Below, piece by piece: positions 1 to 8,632 of a stretch of 64,000 nt of DNA. The stretch is from Bacillota bacterium. GTDB lineage: Bacteria; Bacillota; Clostridia; Acetivibrionales; DSM-27016. The stretch is from the NCBI GenBank assembly GCA_023390115.1, contig JAEWDM010000024.1:62001-126000 (forward strand). The letters run 5' to 3'. The notes below the pieces were generated by a model. The model had not been told where the DNA came from and ran no database searches. It saw only the letters and a list, made by a program, of their open reading frames with translations. The translations under genes were made by a program, and so were the position numbers. Each line of letters opens with the position of its first letter. Within the stretch, counting starts at the first letter, position 1.

Positions 1-1
1 G

Positions 2-67
2 ACAGAAGAAGGGGCGGAGCTGCTGTTCCATTATCCAATGGATTTAGAGTATTTTATTCTGAGATAA
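2..67 (+). CDS. Possible C-terminal end of an upstream gene, partial
   Basis: The window opens inside what may be the 3' end of a gene. Frame 2 reads 21 codons rich in Glu and Leu and stops at a TAA at 65-67, about 70 bases before the next start. The codon choice resembles that of the downstream genes. Frame 1 is also open, to 93, so the frame is not certain. The fragment is too short to assign a family. Confidence 0.3.
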   Translation, partial: TEEGAELLFHYPMDLEYFILR

Positions 68-139
68 GAAAACATATTGAAGCAGGGCTGTAAACATAGT
101 TCATCATTGTTGTGCCCAAGCTTGGGCGTGGAGGTTATT

Positions 140-1069
140 ATGAATCAAATTGATGCTTTGAGAGGGCCTTGCGCTGTTACTGTTACACCGGTAACAGAGC
201 AATGCATTCCTGATTATAAAGAGCTGCAACGACAAACGGCTTGGCTTTGCAAAAAAAACATCACAGCATTATTTCCTTGTTCTTCAACGGGAGAATTTAT
301 AAGGTTTACGATGGAAGAAAAAAGAAATATATTAAAAACGGTAGCAGTGGAAAACAGCGGAAGAAAAAAACTGATTGGGGGAGCATGCGGCTCTTGTGTA
401 AATGAAGTGCTTCAATATATTGAGGCCGCGGCAGAATATGGATATGATGCCTGTGTCGTTTGCCCGCCCTACTATTATCCGCAAAAGCAAGAGGACATAA
501 TTAACTTTTATTTGCGGATTTCAGCAAAAGCCAATGGAATGAAAATTATAATGTACCACGTTCCGTTTTTTACGACAGGCTTGGAATTGGATACAATACA
601 CCGTCTGATGGCTGAGGAATTAATTATTGGAATAAAGGATTCCTCAGCCAATATGAAACAAATTGCCCATACAAACCGGTTAAAGCCTGATAAGTTTTTG
701 GTGTATACCGGTACCGATGACTGCCTTCTTTCTGCATTGACTGCCGGATGTGACGGGAGCATGACAGCCTTGGCCGGAATTTTGCCGGAATGGGTGTGCT
801 CGGTTTATGCAAAGCTGGAACAAAACAAATTAACAGAGGCTATTGAAATACAGCGCAGCATTCTAAGTCTGTTGAGCCTTGCGGATTCCTTGCCGTTCCC
901 GTTGGGGTACAAGCTGCTGGCACAAGCGCGGGGACTGAGGACAGGTTTCCAGTCACAGGCTGTTTCATCTGACAAAATAGCGGGAGTCTGCACTGAAATA
1001 GAGAAAGAGCTTCAAAAGTTGATTCAGGGAGGCTATATTGATGAAAGCAATGATTTGGCGGAACTATGA
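140..1069 (+). CDS. DapA/NanA-family aldolase or dehydratase
   Basis: This is a 309-aa protein of the class I, Schiff-base-forming dihydrodipicolinate synthase / N-acetylneuraminate lyase family. The family hallmarks are visible: an SSTGEF phosphate/carboxylate-binding turn at about residues 48-53, the catalytic tyrosine Tyr139 in an MYHVPFF segment, and the Schiff-base lysine Lys166 in GIKDSS. An ATG lies upstream at 77, but ATG 140 is preferred because a GGAGG site sits about 7 bases before it and the family N-terminus starts here. The gene overlaps the next one by 29 bases. Beside an enolase-superfamily dehydratase it more likely cleaves a 2-keto-3-deoxy sugar acid than makes lysine precursors, but that substrate is an inference. 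Confidence 0.85.
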   Translation: MNQIDALRGPCAVTVTPVTEQCIPDYKELQRQTAWLCKKNITALFPCSSTGEFIRFTMEEKRNILKTVAVENSGRKKLIGGACGSCVNEVLQYIEAAAEYGYDACVVCPPYYYPQKQEDIINFYLRISAKANGMKIIMYHVPFFTTGLELDTIHRLMAEELIIGIKDSSANMKQIAHTNRLKPDKFLVYTGTDDCLLSALTAGCDGSMTALAGILPEWVCSVYAKLEQNKLTEAIEIQRSILSLLSLADSLPFPLGYKLLAQARGLRTGFQSQAVSSDKIAGVCTEIEKELQKLIQGGYIDESNDLAEL

Positions 1070-2075
1070 CCAGTTGGTGTGGTCCGAGGTTCCCGAGCCG
1101 CAATGCACCGCGGGAAGCGTCAAGCTCAAGGTGCTTAGCGCAGGCGTATGTGCAACGGATGTCCATGTGATTACCGGAAGCTTTGATAACGGAAAGCCGC
1201 CTCATATTTTAGGGCATGAGATCTGCGGGGAAATTGTGGAAGTGGGGACGTCCGTTCAAAGCTCGTCTGTCGGAGACAGGGTTGTTGTGGAAACCGCCGT
1301 TGGTTGTGGGCAGTGTGCTTATTGCCGCACAGGAAATAAGCATTTATGTGAATGTGGGGGAGAGATAGGTTTTCCTCCTTATCCTGGAGGATATGCACAA
1401 TATGTTGTTGTCCCACAAAGCTGCATCCGTAAAATACCCCAAGCGGTAAGCAATGATGCCGGAGGGATTTTAGAGGCTGTAGCTTGCCCGGCCGGAGCGA
1501 TTTACCGTCTGGGACTCAGCCCGGAGGACACTGTTTTTATACAGGGAGCCGGAGTTGCGGGTCTTTCCTTTGTTCAGACAGCGAAGGCCTTTGGCGCAAA
1601 AAAGATAATTGTATCGGCCCGGAATGAAGCACGGCTCCAATTTGCGAAGAGCTTTGGAGCGGATGTTGTTATTAATACTAATAAGGAGCATCTGGAACAG
1701 CGGGTTATGGAGGAAACAAACGGCAAGGGAGCAGACCTTTGTATTGAGGCCGCCGGTGCTCCTGCAACCGTTGAAGCCGCAGTACGCCTTGCAAAAAAAG
1801 GAGGTGCTGTTATTCTGTACGGAATACCCGGGGACTCTGCCGACATACGCTTTCCGGTGAAAGAAGTCATTCTAAGGCAAATAACAATACATGGCTTAAC
1901 CAATAATGAGTTGGTCTGGGAGCCTTTAATCGATATGGTCGCAAGAGGAGCCATACGTGTTCAGGATATGGTCACCCATAGGTTTAAGCTAAGGGATCTG
2001 GACAAGGCGGTGGAATTGCTAAAGCATCATCCCGACAGCTTAATAAAAGCGGTAGTGCATCCATGGGAGGAGTAG
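1041..2075 (+). CDS. Zinc-dependent medium-chain alcohol/polyol dehydrogenase
   Basis: This 344-aa protein is an MDR-family Zn dehydrogenase of the sorbitol/threonine dehydrogenase type. The catalytic zinc ligands are visible as Cys37 in GVCATD and the His59-Glu60 pair in GHE. The structural zinc lobe carries four Cys at about 89, 92, 95 and 103. A Rossmann motif GAGVAG lies near residue 170. ATG 1041 is chosen over a TTG just before it because the GGGAGG at 1027-1032 is then correctly spaced. Its start overlaps the aldolase gene, so the two are translationally coupled. It probably oxidises a sugar or sugar acid feeding the adjacent dehydratase; the substrate is not readable from sequence. 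Confidence 0.88.
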   Translation: MKAMIWRNYDQLVWSEVPEPQCTAGSVKLKVLSAGVCATDVHVITGSFDNGKPPHILGHEICGEIVEVGTSVQSSSVGDRVVVETAVGCGQCAYCRTGNKHLCECGGEIGFPPYPGGYAQYVVVPQSCIRKIPQAVSNDAGGILEAVACPAGAIYRLGLSPEDTVFIQGAGVAGLSFVQTAKAFGAKKIIVSARNEARLQFAKSFGADVVINTNKEHLEQRVMEETNGKGADLCIEAAGAPATVEAAVRLAKKGGAVILYGIPGDSADIRFPVKEVILRQITIHGLTNNELVWEPLIDMVARGAIRVQDMVTHRFKLRDLDKAVELLKHHPDSLIKAVVHPWEE

Positions 2076-2127
2076 AAGGCTTGTATGCCAAGCCACTATA
2101 AAGGAGTAAGAAAAGGAGGAAATTAAA

Positions 2128-3243
2128 ATGAAGATTACCGACGTAGAGGCAGTGATTGTAAGGCAGCCCGAGATTTCTTTAATCGGAGACGGCACTCAGG
2201 ATTCTGTCATTATTTTAGTACACACCGATGAGGGAATTACAGGTATCTCTGAGGTGGATTCGGCGCCTTTTCTGGTAAAGGCCGCCATTGAAATGCCGGA
2301 TTCCCACAGTGCGTGCAGAGGATTAAAGAATATTCTAGTTGGAGAAGATCCAATGGATATTGAGCGCCTGTGGTATAAAATGTATCAGTATAGCTACTAT
2401 CAGGGACGCGGCGGAGTTGTAATGCATGCTATCAGCGGAATTGACATGGCACTTTGGGATATCGCCGGCAAAGCTCTTGGTAAGCCTGTGCATAAGCTGA
2501 TCGGAGGCTGCTGTCAGGATAGAATACCTGCGTATATAAGCATTCTGATGCCGGAGACAGAAGAGGAAGTAAAGCAATTAATAGATTATCATATGGTTCA
2601 GGGGTATACCGGTATTAAATTCGGCTGGGGTTCTTTAGGACAGGATCCCAAGAAAGACATTGCATTAATCCGGGCAGCCAGAAAAGCATTGGACTGTGAT
2701 AAAAAGCTTATGATTGATATTGCTATGGGCTGGGATGACTATAAGGTTGCATTGAATACCTGCAGGGCGTTTGAGGAATATGATGTTTTTTGGGTAGAAG
2801 AGCCTTTCCGGGTAGAAAGAAAGGACGATTTTAAAAAGCTCCGCAGCGAGGTTTCATTAAATATTACAGCTGGTGAAGAATTATGCCATATTGATGAGTT
2901 TGACACTTACATCAAAGAAGGCTGCATAGATATTTTACAGCCTGATATGAGCCGGTGCGGCGGCTTGACTGCAGCAAGGAAGATTAGAGATTCGGCGGTT
3001 AAAGCAGGAATTCCAATTATACCGCATAATTTTAAAAGCGGTCTATTGATGTCCGCGACACTGCAATATATCGCAGCTCTTCCAAATGCACTTTATCTGG
3101 AATATTGCGGGCAGGAGACTGTATTAAGCCGCAGCTTGATTACCGAGCCTATACATGTCCAGGACGGATGGGTTACAATACCTGACAGCCCCGGCTTTGG
3201 TGTGGAATTAAATTGGGATACAGTGAACCGTTACAGGGTATAG
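2128..3243 (+). CDS. Mandelate racemase/muconate lactonizing enzyme family sugar-acid dehydratase
   Basis: This 371-aa protein belongs to the enolase superfamily, MR/MLE subgroup. The metal-binding acids appear in the expected order: Asp197 in MIDIAMGWD, Glu224 in WVEEPF and Glu250 in TAGEEL. A catalytic Lys is at about 164 (GIKFGWG) and the general base His300 lies in IPHNF, with Asp273 in LQPDMSRCGG as its partner. That arrangement matches acid-sugar dehydratases. A strong AGGAGG precedes the ATG. With the aldolase and dehydrogenase upstream, the set reads as a non-phosphorylative route: oxidised sugar, 2-keto-3-deoxy acid, then aldol cleavage. The stereochemistry of the substrate cannot be told. 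Confidence 0.88.
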   Translation: MKITDVEAVIVRQPEISLIGDGTQDSVIILVHTDEGITGISEVDSAPFLVKAAIEMPDSHSACRGLKNILVGEDPMDIERLWYKMYQYSYYQGRGGVVMHAISGIDMALWDIAGKALGKPVHKLIGGCCQDRIPAYISILMPETEEEVKQLIDYHMVQGYTGIKFGWGSLGQDPKKDIALIRAARKALDCDKKLMIDIAMGWDDYKVALNTCRAFEEYDVFWVEEPFRVERKDDFKKLRSEVSLNITAGEELCHIDEFDTYIKEGCIDILQPDMSRCGGLTAARKIRDSAVKAGIPIIPHNFKSGLLMSATLQYIAALPNALYLEYCGQETVLSRSLITEPIHVQDGWVTIPDSPGFGVELNWDTVNRYRV

Positions 3244-3373
3244 CAGATATGAGTTGGCCCGGTGTATCCATGGTCACATTATTCAGTTTTAATTTTGCTT
3301 TAATATGGTATTATATAGTTAAGTATCAAATGATTTACATGTAATTGTTTTAATGTATTGGAGGATGAGGATT

Positions 3374-4699
3374 ATGGTCAAAATAACATTTATGGGTGCG
3401 GGGAGTACTGTGTTTGCAAAGAATGTATTGGGCGATACATTGTGTACTGAAGCATTGAAAGACAGTGAAATCTGTTTGTATGACATATCCGGCGACAGGC
3501 TGAAGGAATCAAGGATAATGCTTGAAGCAATTAATAATAACGTTAATGAAGGAAGAGCAAGAATCAAGACTTATTTGGGGTGCGAAAACAGAAAGGATGC
3601 GCTTAGAGGCGCGGACTTTGTTGTAAATGCTATTCAAGTCGGAGGTTACGATCCATGTACAATAACTGATTTTGAAATACCTAAAAAATACGGCTTAAGA
3701 CAGACGATAGCAGATACTCTTGGGATAGGCGGGATAATGAGGGCGCTTAGAACTATCCCCGTACTTGAAGAATTTGCGCATGATATAGAAGAGGTTTGCC
3801 CGGATGCGTGGTTCCTGAACTATACAAATCCTATGGCAATGCTGTCCGGTTACATGCAAAGGTATACAGGTGTGAAAACAATGGGATTGTGTCACAGTGT
3901 ACAGATTTGTTCGGAAGGACTGCTTACTGCTTTGGGAATGGAAGACAGGCTTGAGGGCAGAAGGGAATTAATAGCAGGAATAAACCATATGGGCTGGCTT
4001 CTGAAAATTATGGATAAGGACGGAAATGACCTGTATCCTGAAATCCGTATGCGTGCGGCTGAAAAGAATAAAAATGAGAAGCATGGGGATATGGTTCGAT
4101 ATGAGTATATAAATAGATTTGGATATTATTGCACCGAATCAAGTGAGCATAATTCCGAGTACAATCCTTTTTTCATAAAGTCAAAATATCCCGAATTAAT
4201 TGAACGGTATAATATTCCTTTGGATGAGTATCCAAGAAGATGCGTTGACCAGATTGCCAACTGGAACAAGCAAAGGGATGAATTGGTGCATAACCCTATG
4301 CTGACACATAACAGAACAAAGGAATATGCGTCTTATATAATGAACGCTATTGTAACTGATACGGTTTATAAAATCGGCGGAAATGTGCTGAACAAGGGCG
4401 GGCTGATAGAAAATCTCCCACAGGATGCCTGTGTTGAGGTGCCTTGTCTTGTTGACGGAACAGGAATTACGCCATGCCATATAGGAAGGCTTCCTGTTCA
4501 GCTGGCAGCAATGAATATGACCAATATAAATGCTCAATTGCTGACAATTGAAGCAGCAATGACAAGAAAGAAGGAGCATATATATCAGGCTGCAATGCTG
4601 GATCCGCATACAGCCGCAGAGCTTTCTGCTGACGATATAGTCAGTATGGTGGATGAATTGCTTGATGCGCATGGAACGTGGCTGCCAAAATTCAAATGA
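3374..4699 (+). CDS. NAD-dependent GH4 glycosidase, alpha-galactosidase (MelA)-like
   Basis: This 441-aa protein belongs to glycoside hydrolase family 4, which uses NAD+ and a divalent metal. The N-terminal nucleotide fold shows GAGSTVF at residues 9-15. The metal-binding cysteine segment is CHSVQ at about 173-177, followed by an NH pair (about 204-205). CHSV-type motifs are associated with MelA-like alpha-galactosidases and related alpha-glucuronidases rather than phospho-glucosidases. ATG 3374 is chosen over upstream ATGs because GGAGG (3359-3363) is then ten bases away. The 130-base gap before it may hold its own promoter. It could release galactose or a uronic acid for the upstream enzymes. 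Confidence 0.85.
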   Translation: MVKITFMGAGSTVFAKNVLGDTLCTEALKDSEICLYDISGDRLKESRIMLEAINNNVNEGRARIKTYLGCENRKDALRGADFVVNAIQVGGYDPCTITDFEIPKKYGLRQTIADTLGIGGIMRALRTIPVLEEFAHDIEEVCPDAWFLNYTNPMAMLSGYMQRYTGVKTMGLCHSVQICSEGLLTALGMEDRLEGRRELIAGINHMGWLLKIMDKDGNDLYPEIRMRAAEKNKNEKHGDMVRYEYINRFGYYCTESSEHNSEYNPFFIKSKYPELIERYNIPLDEYPRRCVDQIANWNKQRDELVHNPMLTHNRTKEYASYIMNAIVTDTVYKIGGNVLNKGGLIENLPQDACVEVPCLVDGTGITPCHIGRLPVQLAAMNMTNINAQLLTIEAAMTRKKEHIYQAAMLDPHTAAELSADDIVSMVDELLDAHGTWLPKFK

Positions 4700-4713
4700 T
4701 TTACCATTTTGTT

Positions 4714-4862
4714 GGGGACATTCCTCAAAAATTAAAGCAAAGCGGCTCCAGCACAATGCAATAGGCTGTGAGCCTTTGCTCTACTTTTGAGATGTGCTTT
4801 TTGAAGCATTCTCAGAAACATTCTCCGAAGCATTTTCAACGAATTGTTGAGAAATGTCCCCC
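4714..4862. repeat. Small inverted-repeat element, copy 1 (long form)
   Basis: Terminal inverted repeats of 15 bases bound a segment of about 149 bases: GGGGACATTCCTCAA at 4714-4728 and TTGAGAAATGTCCCC at 4847-4861, matching at 14 of 15 positions. Related termini occur at 11154-11196 and 12141-12195. In this copy the interior carries the stop codon and last codons of the minus-strand hydrolase gene. It sits between two convergent genes and may act as a terminator. Whether it is a non-autonomous mobile element or a conserved regulatory hairpin is not decided. Confidence 0.6.
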
Positions 4863-5665
4863 ATAAGAAACTGCAAAAACAGGCAGTTGAATTTCTCCAG
4901 CTCATCATAGAAGAGACCGTGTCCGGCGCAATTAAAGCTGTACAACTGAGAGCCCTTGATGTTGGCGTTTAAAATCAGCGCAAAGGGAAACGGGCATACC
5001 CTGTCCTGCATTCCATGGAAGATCCCCGTCGGAACCCTTATGCCGGACAGGTCCGGGCCTACATCCTCATCCCTCAGGGATTCGGCTGTTTTGATAGTGG
5101 CGTGTCCCGAGGCTTCCATTTGTATGCTCTGAAACCAATCCACAAAGGGCCGGGTTACTCTGCTTGCAAAAAACATATCCCCGAAATCGCTCACCATCTG
5201 AGGCCGGTTTTTATAGGCTTTCATAATAAGACCATTGACCTCCTCCTTTGTCATGCCGTAAGGATAGCCGGGGCGTCTGGTAAAGGACGGCGCCGCGGCA
5301 GAGATTAGGGCGAGCTTTGACACCCTGTAGCCGGCGTGGCGGGCCATATATCGTATGACTATAGGCCCTCCCATTGAAAAGCCTGCCAAAATCAAATTAT
5401 CAACATCAAGAGATTTAATAACGGCATATAAGTCATCAGACAGTCTGTCGTAGGAATAACCGTCCCATGGCTTATCGGAGCCTCCGAAGCCTCTTAAGTC
5501 CATTGCTATGCATCTGAAGCCATATTTAGGAAGAACATTTAACTGGTACTCGAACATTTTATGGCTCACAGGCCAGCCGTGTACTAAAAAAACCGTCTTT
5601 TTACCGCAAGGATTTAAGTCCTGCACCAGAACCTTGACATTTTTCTCAACCTCTATGTAATACAT
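4781..5665 (-). CDS. Alpha/beta-fold hydrolase with an acquired C-terminal tail
   Basis: This 294-aa protein is a cytoplasmic alpha/beta hydrolase of the epoxide-hydrolase/haloperoxidase-like kind. It has an oxyanion HGW segment near residue 30, the nucleophile elbow GFSMGG with Ser97, and the catalytic His249 in AGHGLF. The fold ends near residue 269. The last 25 residues (from Asp270) are polar with a repeated SEN pattern and lie inside an inverted-repeat element, so they look like a late addition. The gene is last in a six-gene minus-strand operon, 86 bases after the SDR gene. The substrate is unknown; a lactone or ester would fit the sugar context. Confidence 0.82.
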   Translation of the reverse strand: MYYIEVEKNVKVLVQDLNPCGKKTVFLVHGWPVSHKMFEYQLNVLPKYGFRCIAMDLRGFGGSDKPWDGYSYDRLSDDLYAVIKSLDVDNLILAGFSMGGPIVIRYMARHAGYRVSKLALISAAAPSFTRRPGYPYGMTKEEVNGLIMKAYKNRPQMVSDFGDMFFASRVTRPFVDWFQSIQMEASGHATIKTAESLRDEDVGPDLSGIRVPTGIFHGMQDRVCPFPFALILNANIKGSQLYSFNCAGHGLFYDELEKFNCLFLQFLMGDISQQFVENASENVSENASKSTSQK

Positions 5666-5751
5666 TATAAAAACCCCGTCATAGTTATTTATTTACTTTA
5701 ATTATATGTCCGCGGCATTAATAACGTGATTGTGCAAAGATATGTCAGGTA

Positions 5752-6471
5752 TCACATCGCGGTATACCCTCCGTCCACCGCGACAGAAGCGCCGGTAATG
5801 TACGAGGAGCTATCCGAGCACAGGAAGAACACAACGTCCGCGACTTCCTCAGGCCTCCCCGGTCTGGGTATGGGCTGTTTTATTTCCAGCTGCCGTGTTT
5901 TTGTCATCTCCCTCATCATAGGAGTATCGACAGGCCCGGGGCATACACAATTTACCCTTACCCCCTTTTCTGCCAAATCAACTGCCAGAGAGCGTGAGAA
6001 TTGGAGTACGGCACCCTTGGAGGTGCAATATGCCAGCCTGTTTTTCTTTGCTATAAGGCTCTGATCCGAGCCTATATTGACGATTGACGCATTAGGCGTG
6101 TCCAGCAGCATATGCATATACCTTGTGATGTTGAACGGGCCATAAACATTTGTTTTTATTATCCTGTCCCATGCTTCATATGAGATGTCCTCAATAGAAG
6201 CATGGAGGTTAATTCCCGCATTGTTTACAATAGAATTGAGCTTGATTTTCCTCTCGGAAAAAGAATGATACATGTTCTTTACCTGCTCATGGTCGCTTAT
6301 ATCGCACTTATGAAAAAATAAATTTTTCTTATTCCCATGCTCAGGTTCAGCAACATCACAGAAATATACTATGTATTCTTCGCTTAAAAATTTTTTTACA
6401 ATTGCGGCTCCAATACCCTTGCTGCCTCCTGTTACCAGCACACTTTTTTTAATTTGCTGTTTTGAGTGCAT
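5752..6471 (-). CDS. Short-chain dehydrogenase/reductase (SDR)
   Basis: This 239-aa classical SDR carries the cofactor motif TGGSKGIG at residues 14-21, NNAGIN, the catalytic YxxxK as YCTSK, and PGPVDTPM after it. It ends with the usual VDGGY segment. A GTG lies nine bases upstream at 6480, but ATG 6471 is better placed relative to the GAGGTGG site. It follows the HAD gene closely. It probably interconverts a hydroxy and keto group on a small sugar or sugar acid. Confidence 0.87.
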   Translation of the reverse strand: MHSKQQIKKSVLVTGGSKGIGAAIVKKFLSEEYIVYFCDVAEPEHGNKKNLFFHKCDISDHEQVKNMYHSFSERKIKLNSIVNNAGINLHASIEDISYEAWDRIIKTNVYGPFNITRYMHMLLDTPNASIVNIGSDQSLIAKKNRLAYCTSKGAVLQFSRSLAVDLAEKGVRVNCVCPGPVDTPMMREMTKTRQLEIKQPIPRPGRPEEVADVVFFLCSDSSSYITGASVAVDGGYTAM

Positions 6472-6484
6472 AATTGCCACCTCT

Positions 6485-7222
6485 TCATTTTATTTTAAAC
6501 ATATCGAGAAGCTCATAATAATTTGATATGGTTATACCGGGCCTTTCATGAGAGCCTGTCCAGGAATCGGAAATATTTGGGCCGCGCTTTAAAAATATTG
6601 ACAGCAGTCCGGCATTATTTGCCCCGGCAATGTCCTTTTTAAGTGAGTCTCCTATATATGCCGTAGTTTCAGGCCGGTATCCTATCTTTTCCCGGGCGTA
6701 GTCAAATATCTCACATGAAGGCTTTTTTGCATTAATCTCGTCGGAAAAGACAATGTTATTGAAGTCAAAGTAATTATGCAGCCCGCTGGAAAAAATTTTG
6801 ATTTTCTGATTTCTTGCGTATCCGTCGGTTATTATGGCAAGAGTACAGGAGGATCTGATTTTTTCAATAAAATAAATGAAGTCAAAATAAGGGGTATTAA
6901 GCTGGGTGAAGGTTACCCAATACAATGCCTCCAAATCAGAGGCAAGGGACTCGGCATCAAAATCACGGCAGTTGCCGGGATAATTGGCGCTTATCTGCTT
7001 TAAAAGGTTTAAAAACCATTTCTTTCTATCAACATCCATGCTTTCCTGAGAGAGACCGTAAACCTCCTGTATACCGACATGGGCAAAGCGGCTGCAAATG
7101 TAGGCCAGCACCTTTCCCTCCGAGTTGATTGATGCGGTGCAGCCGTCATACCCGAAAGCAGTACCGTCTAAATCAAAAATAAAGGTTTCAATTATATTAT
7201 CCTTATAAAATATTTTTTTCAT
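6485..7222 (-). CDS. HAD-superfamily phosphatase
   Basis: This 245-aa protein has the HAD motifs in order: the DxD nucleophile segment FDLDGT (Asp17 and Asp19), motif II around ITDGYA, and motifs III/IV with a lysine-flanked GDSLKKDIAGANNAG. The size and a helical cap between motifs I and II suggest a soluble phosphoglycolate-phosphatase-like enzyme acting on a sugar phosphate. ATG 7222 with a GAGGTGAC site is preferred over an earlier in-frame ATG at 7255 that overlaps the upstream aldolase gene. In this operon it may dephosphorylate the aldolase product or a sugar-phosphate by-product; that role is inferred. Confidence 0.82.
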   Translation of the reverse strand: MKKIFYKDNIIETFIFDLDGTAFGYDGCTASINSEGKVLAYICSRFAHVGIQEVYGLSQESMDVDRKKWFLNLLKQISANYPGNCRDFDAESLASDLEALYWVTFTQLNTPYFDFIYFIEKIRSSCTLAIITDGYARNQKIKIFSSGLHNYFDFNNIVFSDEINAKKPSCEIFDYAREKIGYRPETTAYIGDSLKKDIAGANNAGLLSIFLKRGPNISDSWTGSHERPGITISNYYELLDMFKIK

Positions 7223-7245
7223 ATCAGTCACCTCTTGTGCAGAGC

Positions 7246-8121
7246 TCATTTGCAATATATTTTACGCCATGGGCTGCCTTTTGAAATATTTGTCCAGTAC
7301 CATTCGACATCATCGGCCTTAATATAACTAAGGCAGCCTAATTTTCCACCCGATATCCGTAGGGTATCAAGAATAAGCCCCAATTCCTGTTCAATTTCAG
7401 CCGCAACCATTGCGGCATCCATAATCGTTAAGCCCATGCTTAAAACGCCGTGGTTCTGCAAAATGACGGCAAGGCCTTCATTGACCTTCAATGTTCTCCA
7501 TACATACTCATGAAGCTCGTTGCTTGCTGCAGGGAAGTGCGGGCACCAAAGAATAGGCCCGCATTTAGCAATTCTTGCCACATTAATATAAGGCACGATG
7601 TTGGCGCTGTCATTATCGGGAAAGGAAGATTTACAATATCTGCGAAGCCTCATTAATATTTTGGGATTTAAACAGGCGAAGCTGGTGGAATTGGGAGAAT
7701 GTAAATGCACAACAGCTCTGGCTCCGCTTATATTCTCATAAATCCCCGAATGAAGGTAAGTCTCAAACGAAGGCTTTCCTTGTTTTGCCCGGGGGAGGGG
7801 GGCCATTGTGTATGCTTTTCCCTGAAGCAGCATGCTTTTTGCACATCTGTTCAATCCGGGACTCTTTAAGTCCCATTTTGACCAGTCTACAGACTGCAAG
7901 GTATTCTTGGGGCGTTCATGATTTGACAGCTCAACTTCACAAAAGCTCTCCGAGCCTTCTTTTAGAAAATCCAGGCTTTCGCCTGATAAGGTAATAATCA
8001 TATTATCGGGATTATCGGGGTCCCTCATACTGATGTTCCCGCTTGAGGAGCCCGGCAGCAGAAATCCCTTTTTGTTGAGAAAGGAAGCGGCTTCTTTTAA
8101 TTTAACAACGGCTGTATCCAT
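7246..8121 (-). CDS. Class II aldolase/adducin-family protein
   Basis: This protein of about 291 aa belongs to the fuculose-1-phosphate aldolase / ribulose-5-phosphate 4-epimerase family. The zinc-binding HLHSPNS segment carries the HxH pair, and a further zinc-ligand region is seen in QNHGVLSMG. ATG 8121 has a GGAGG immediately before it; an in-frame ATG at 8154 lies one base after the RpiB stop but lacks a good site. The protein is longer than FucA (about 215 aa), with an insert between the N-terminal SSGNIS motif and the HxH. Paired with an RpiB-type isomerase it should act on a phosphorylated ketose. Confidence 0.85.
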   Translation of the reverse strand: MDTAVVKLKEAASFLNKKGFLLPGSSSGNISMRDPDNPDNMIITLSGESLDFLKEGSESFCEVELSNHERPKNTLQSVDWSKWDLKSPGLNRCAKSMLLQGKAYTMAPLPRAKQGKPSFETYLHSGIYENISGARAVVHLHSPNSTSFACLNPKILMRLRRYCKSSFPDNDSANIVPYINVARIAKCGPILWCPHFPAASNELHEYVWRTLKVNEGLAVILQNHGVLSMGLTIMDAAMVAAEIEQELGLILDTLRISGGKLGCLSYIKADDVEWYWTNISKGSPWRKIYCK

Positions 8122-8155
8122 TTGGCCTCCAAATTGAATAATATTGTTATTCATA

Positions 8156-8632
8156 TTACTTAAATTGCCGGTCTTCTATTTTTTGAAGCTGGTTAAAGGC
8201 CTCAATTATAAAATCTCTTTTAGAGTCCATTTTTTTCGTAAAGCTTGTAGAAAGCCATTTGTCTACAATCTCGGCAGCCATTACGGGAGCTGTAATCCAG
8301 CAGCCCATAGTAATGACATTTGCATTATTTATTGCTTTGGCCCTTTCTGCCGAAAGAGTATCTGCAACAAGAGCGGCATAAATGCCCTTATATTTATTTG
8401 CGGCGATAGCCATGCCTTGTCCGGTTCCGCAAATGAGTATGCCCAACTGTGCGTCACCCCGCTGTATTGCCTCTGCGGCCCTTGCGGCTTGCTCATAAAA
8501 CGGTTTGGACCTGTCCGGGGATATTATGCCAAAATCCATAATCTCAAAGCCCTTATGATTTTCGCAGAGGTGCTTAAAGATATACTCCTTTAAGGGGAAC
8601 CCCGATAAATCCGAAGCAATTGCAAGCTTCAT
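8156..8632 (-). CDS. RpiB/LacAB-family sugar-phosphate isomerase
   Basis: This 158-aa protein matches the family's usual length of about 150 aa. The active-site loop CGTGQGMAIAANKY is intact, and the later ERAKAINNANVITMG block matches the family. In place of the usual SDHAG near the N-terminus it reads SDLSG, so the conserved His is Leu. This kind of change is seen in members that act on substrates other than ribose 5-phosphate. The start overlaps the end of the acyl-CoA-synthetase gene by four bases (ATGA). With the aldolase next to it, it probably isomerises a phosphorylated aldose to the ketose. Confidence 0.85.
   Translation of the reverse strand: MKLAIASDLSGFPLKEYIFKHLCENHKGFEIMDFGIISPDRSKPFYEQAARAAEAIQRGDAQLGILICGTGQGMAIAANKYKGIYAALVADTLSAERAKAINNANVITMGCWITAPVMAAEIVDKWLSTSFTKKMDSKRDFIIEAFNQLQKIEDRQFK

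Noticed and set aside
1..93. Frame 1 ending at 93 as the upstream gene end
   Set aside because: It is open, but its Arg-rich codon use fits the neighbours less well than frame 2; neither is certain.
77..139. Longer N-terminus for the DapA-family gene from ATG 77
   Set aside because: The extra 21 residues do not fit the family and ATG 140 has a well-spaced GGAGG.
840..1205. Minus-strand open frame across the aldolase/dehydrogenase junction
   Set aside because: It is antisense to two well-supported genes and has no start signal.
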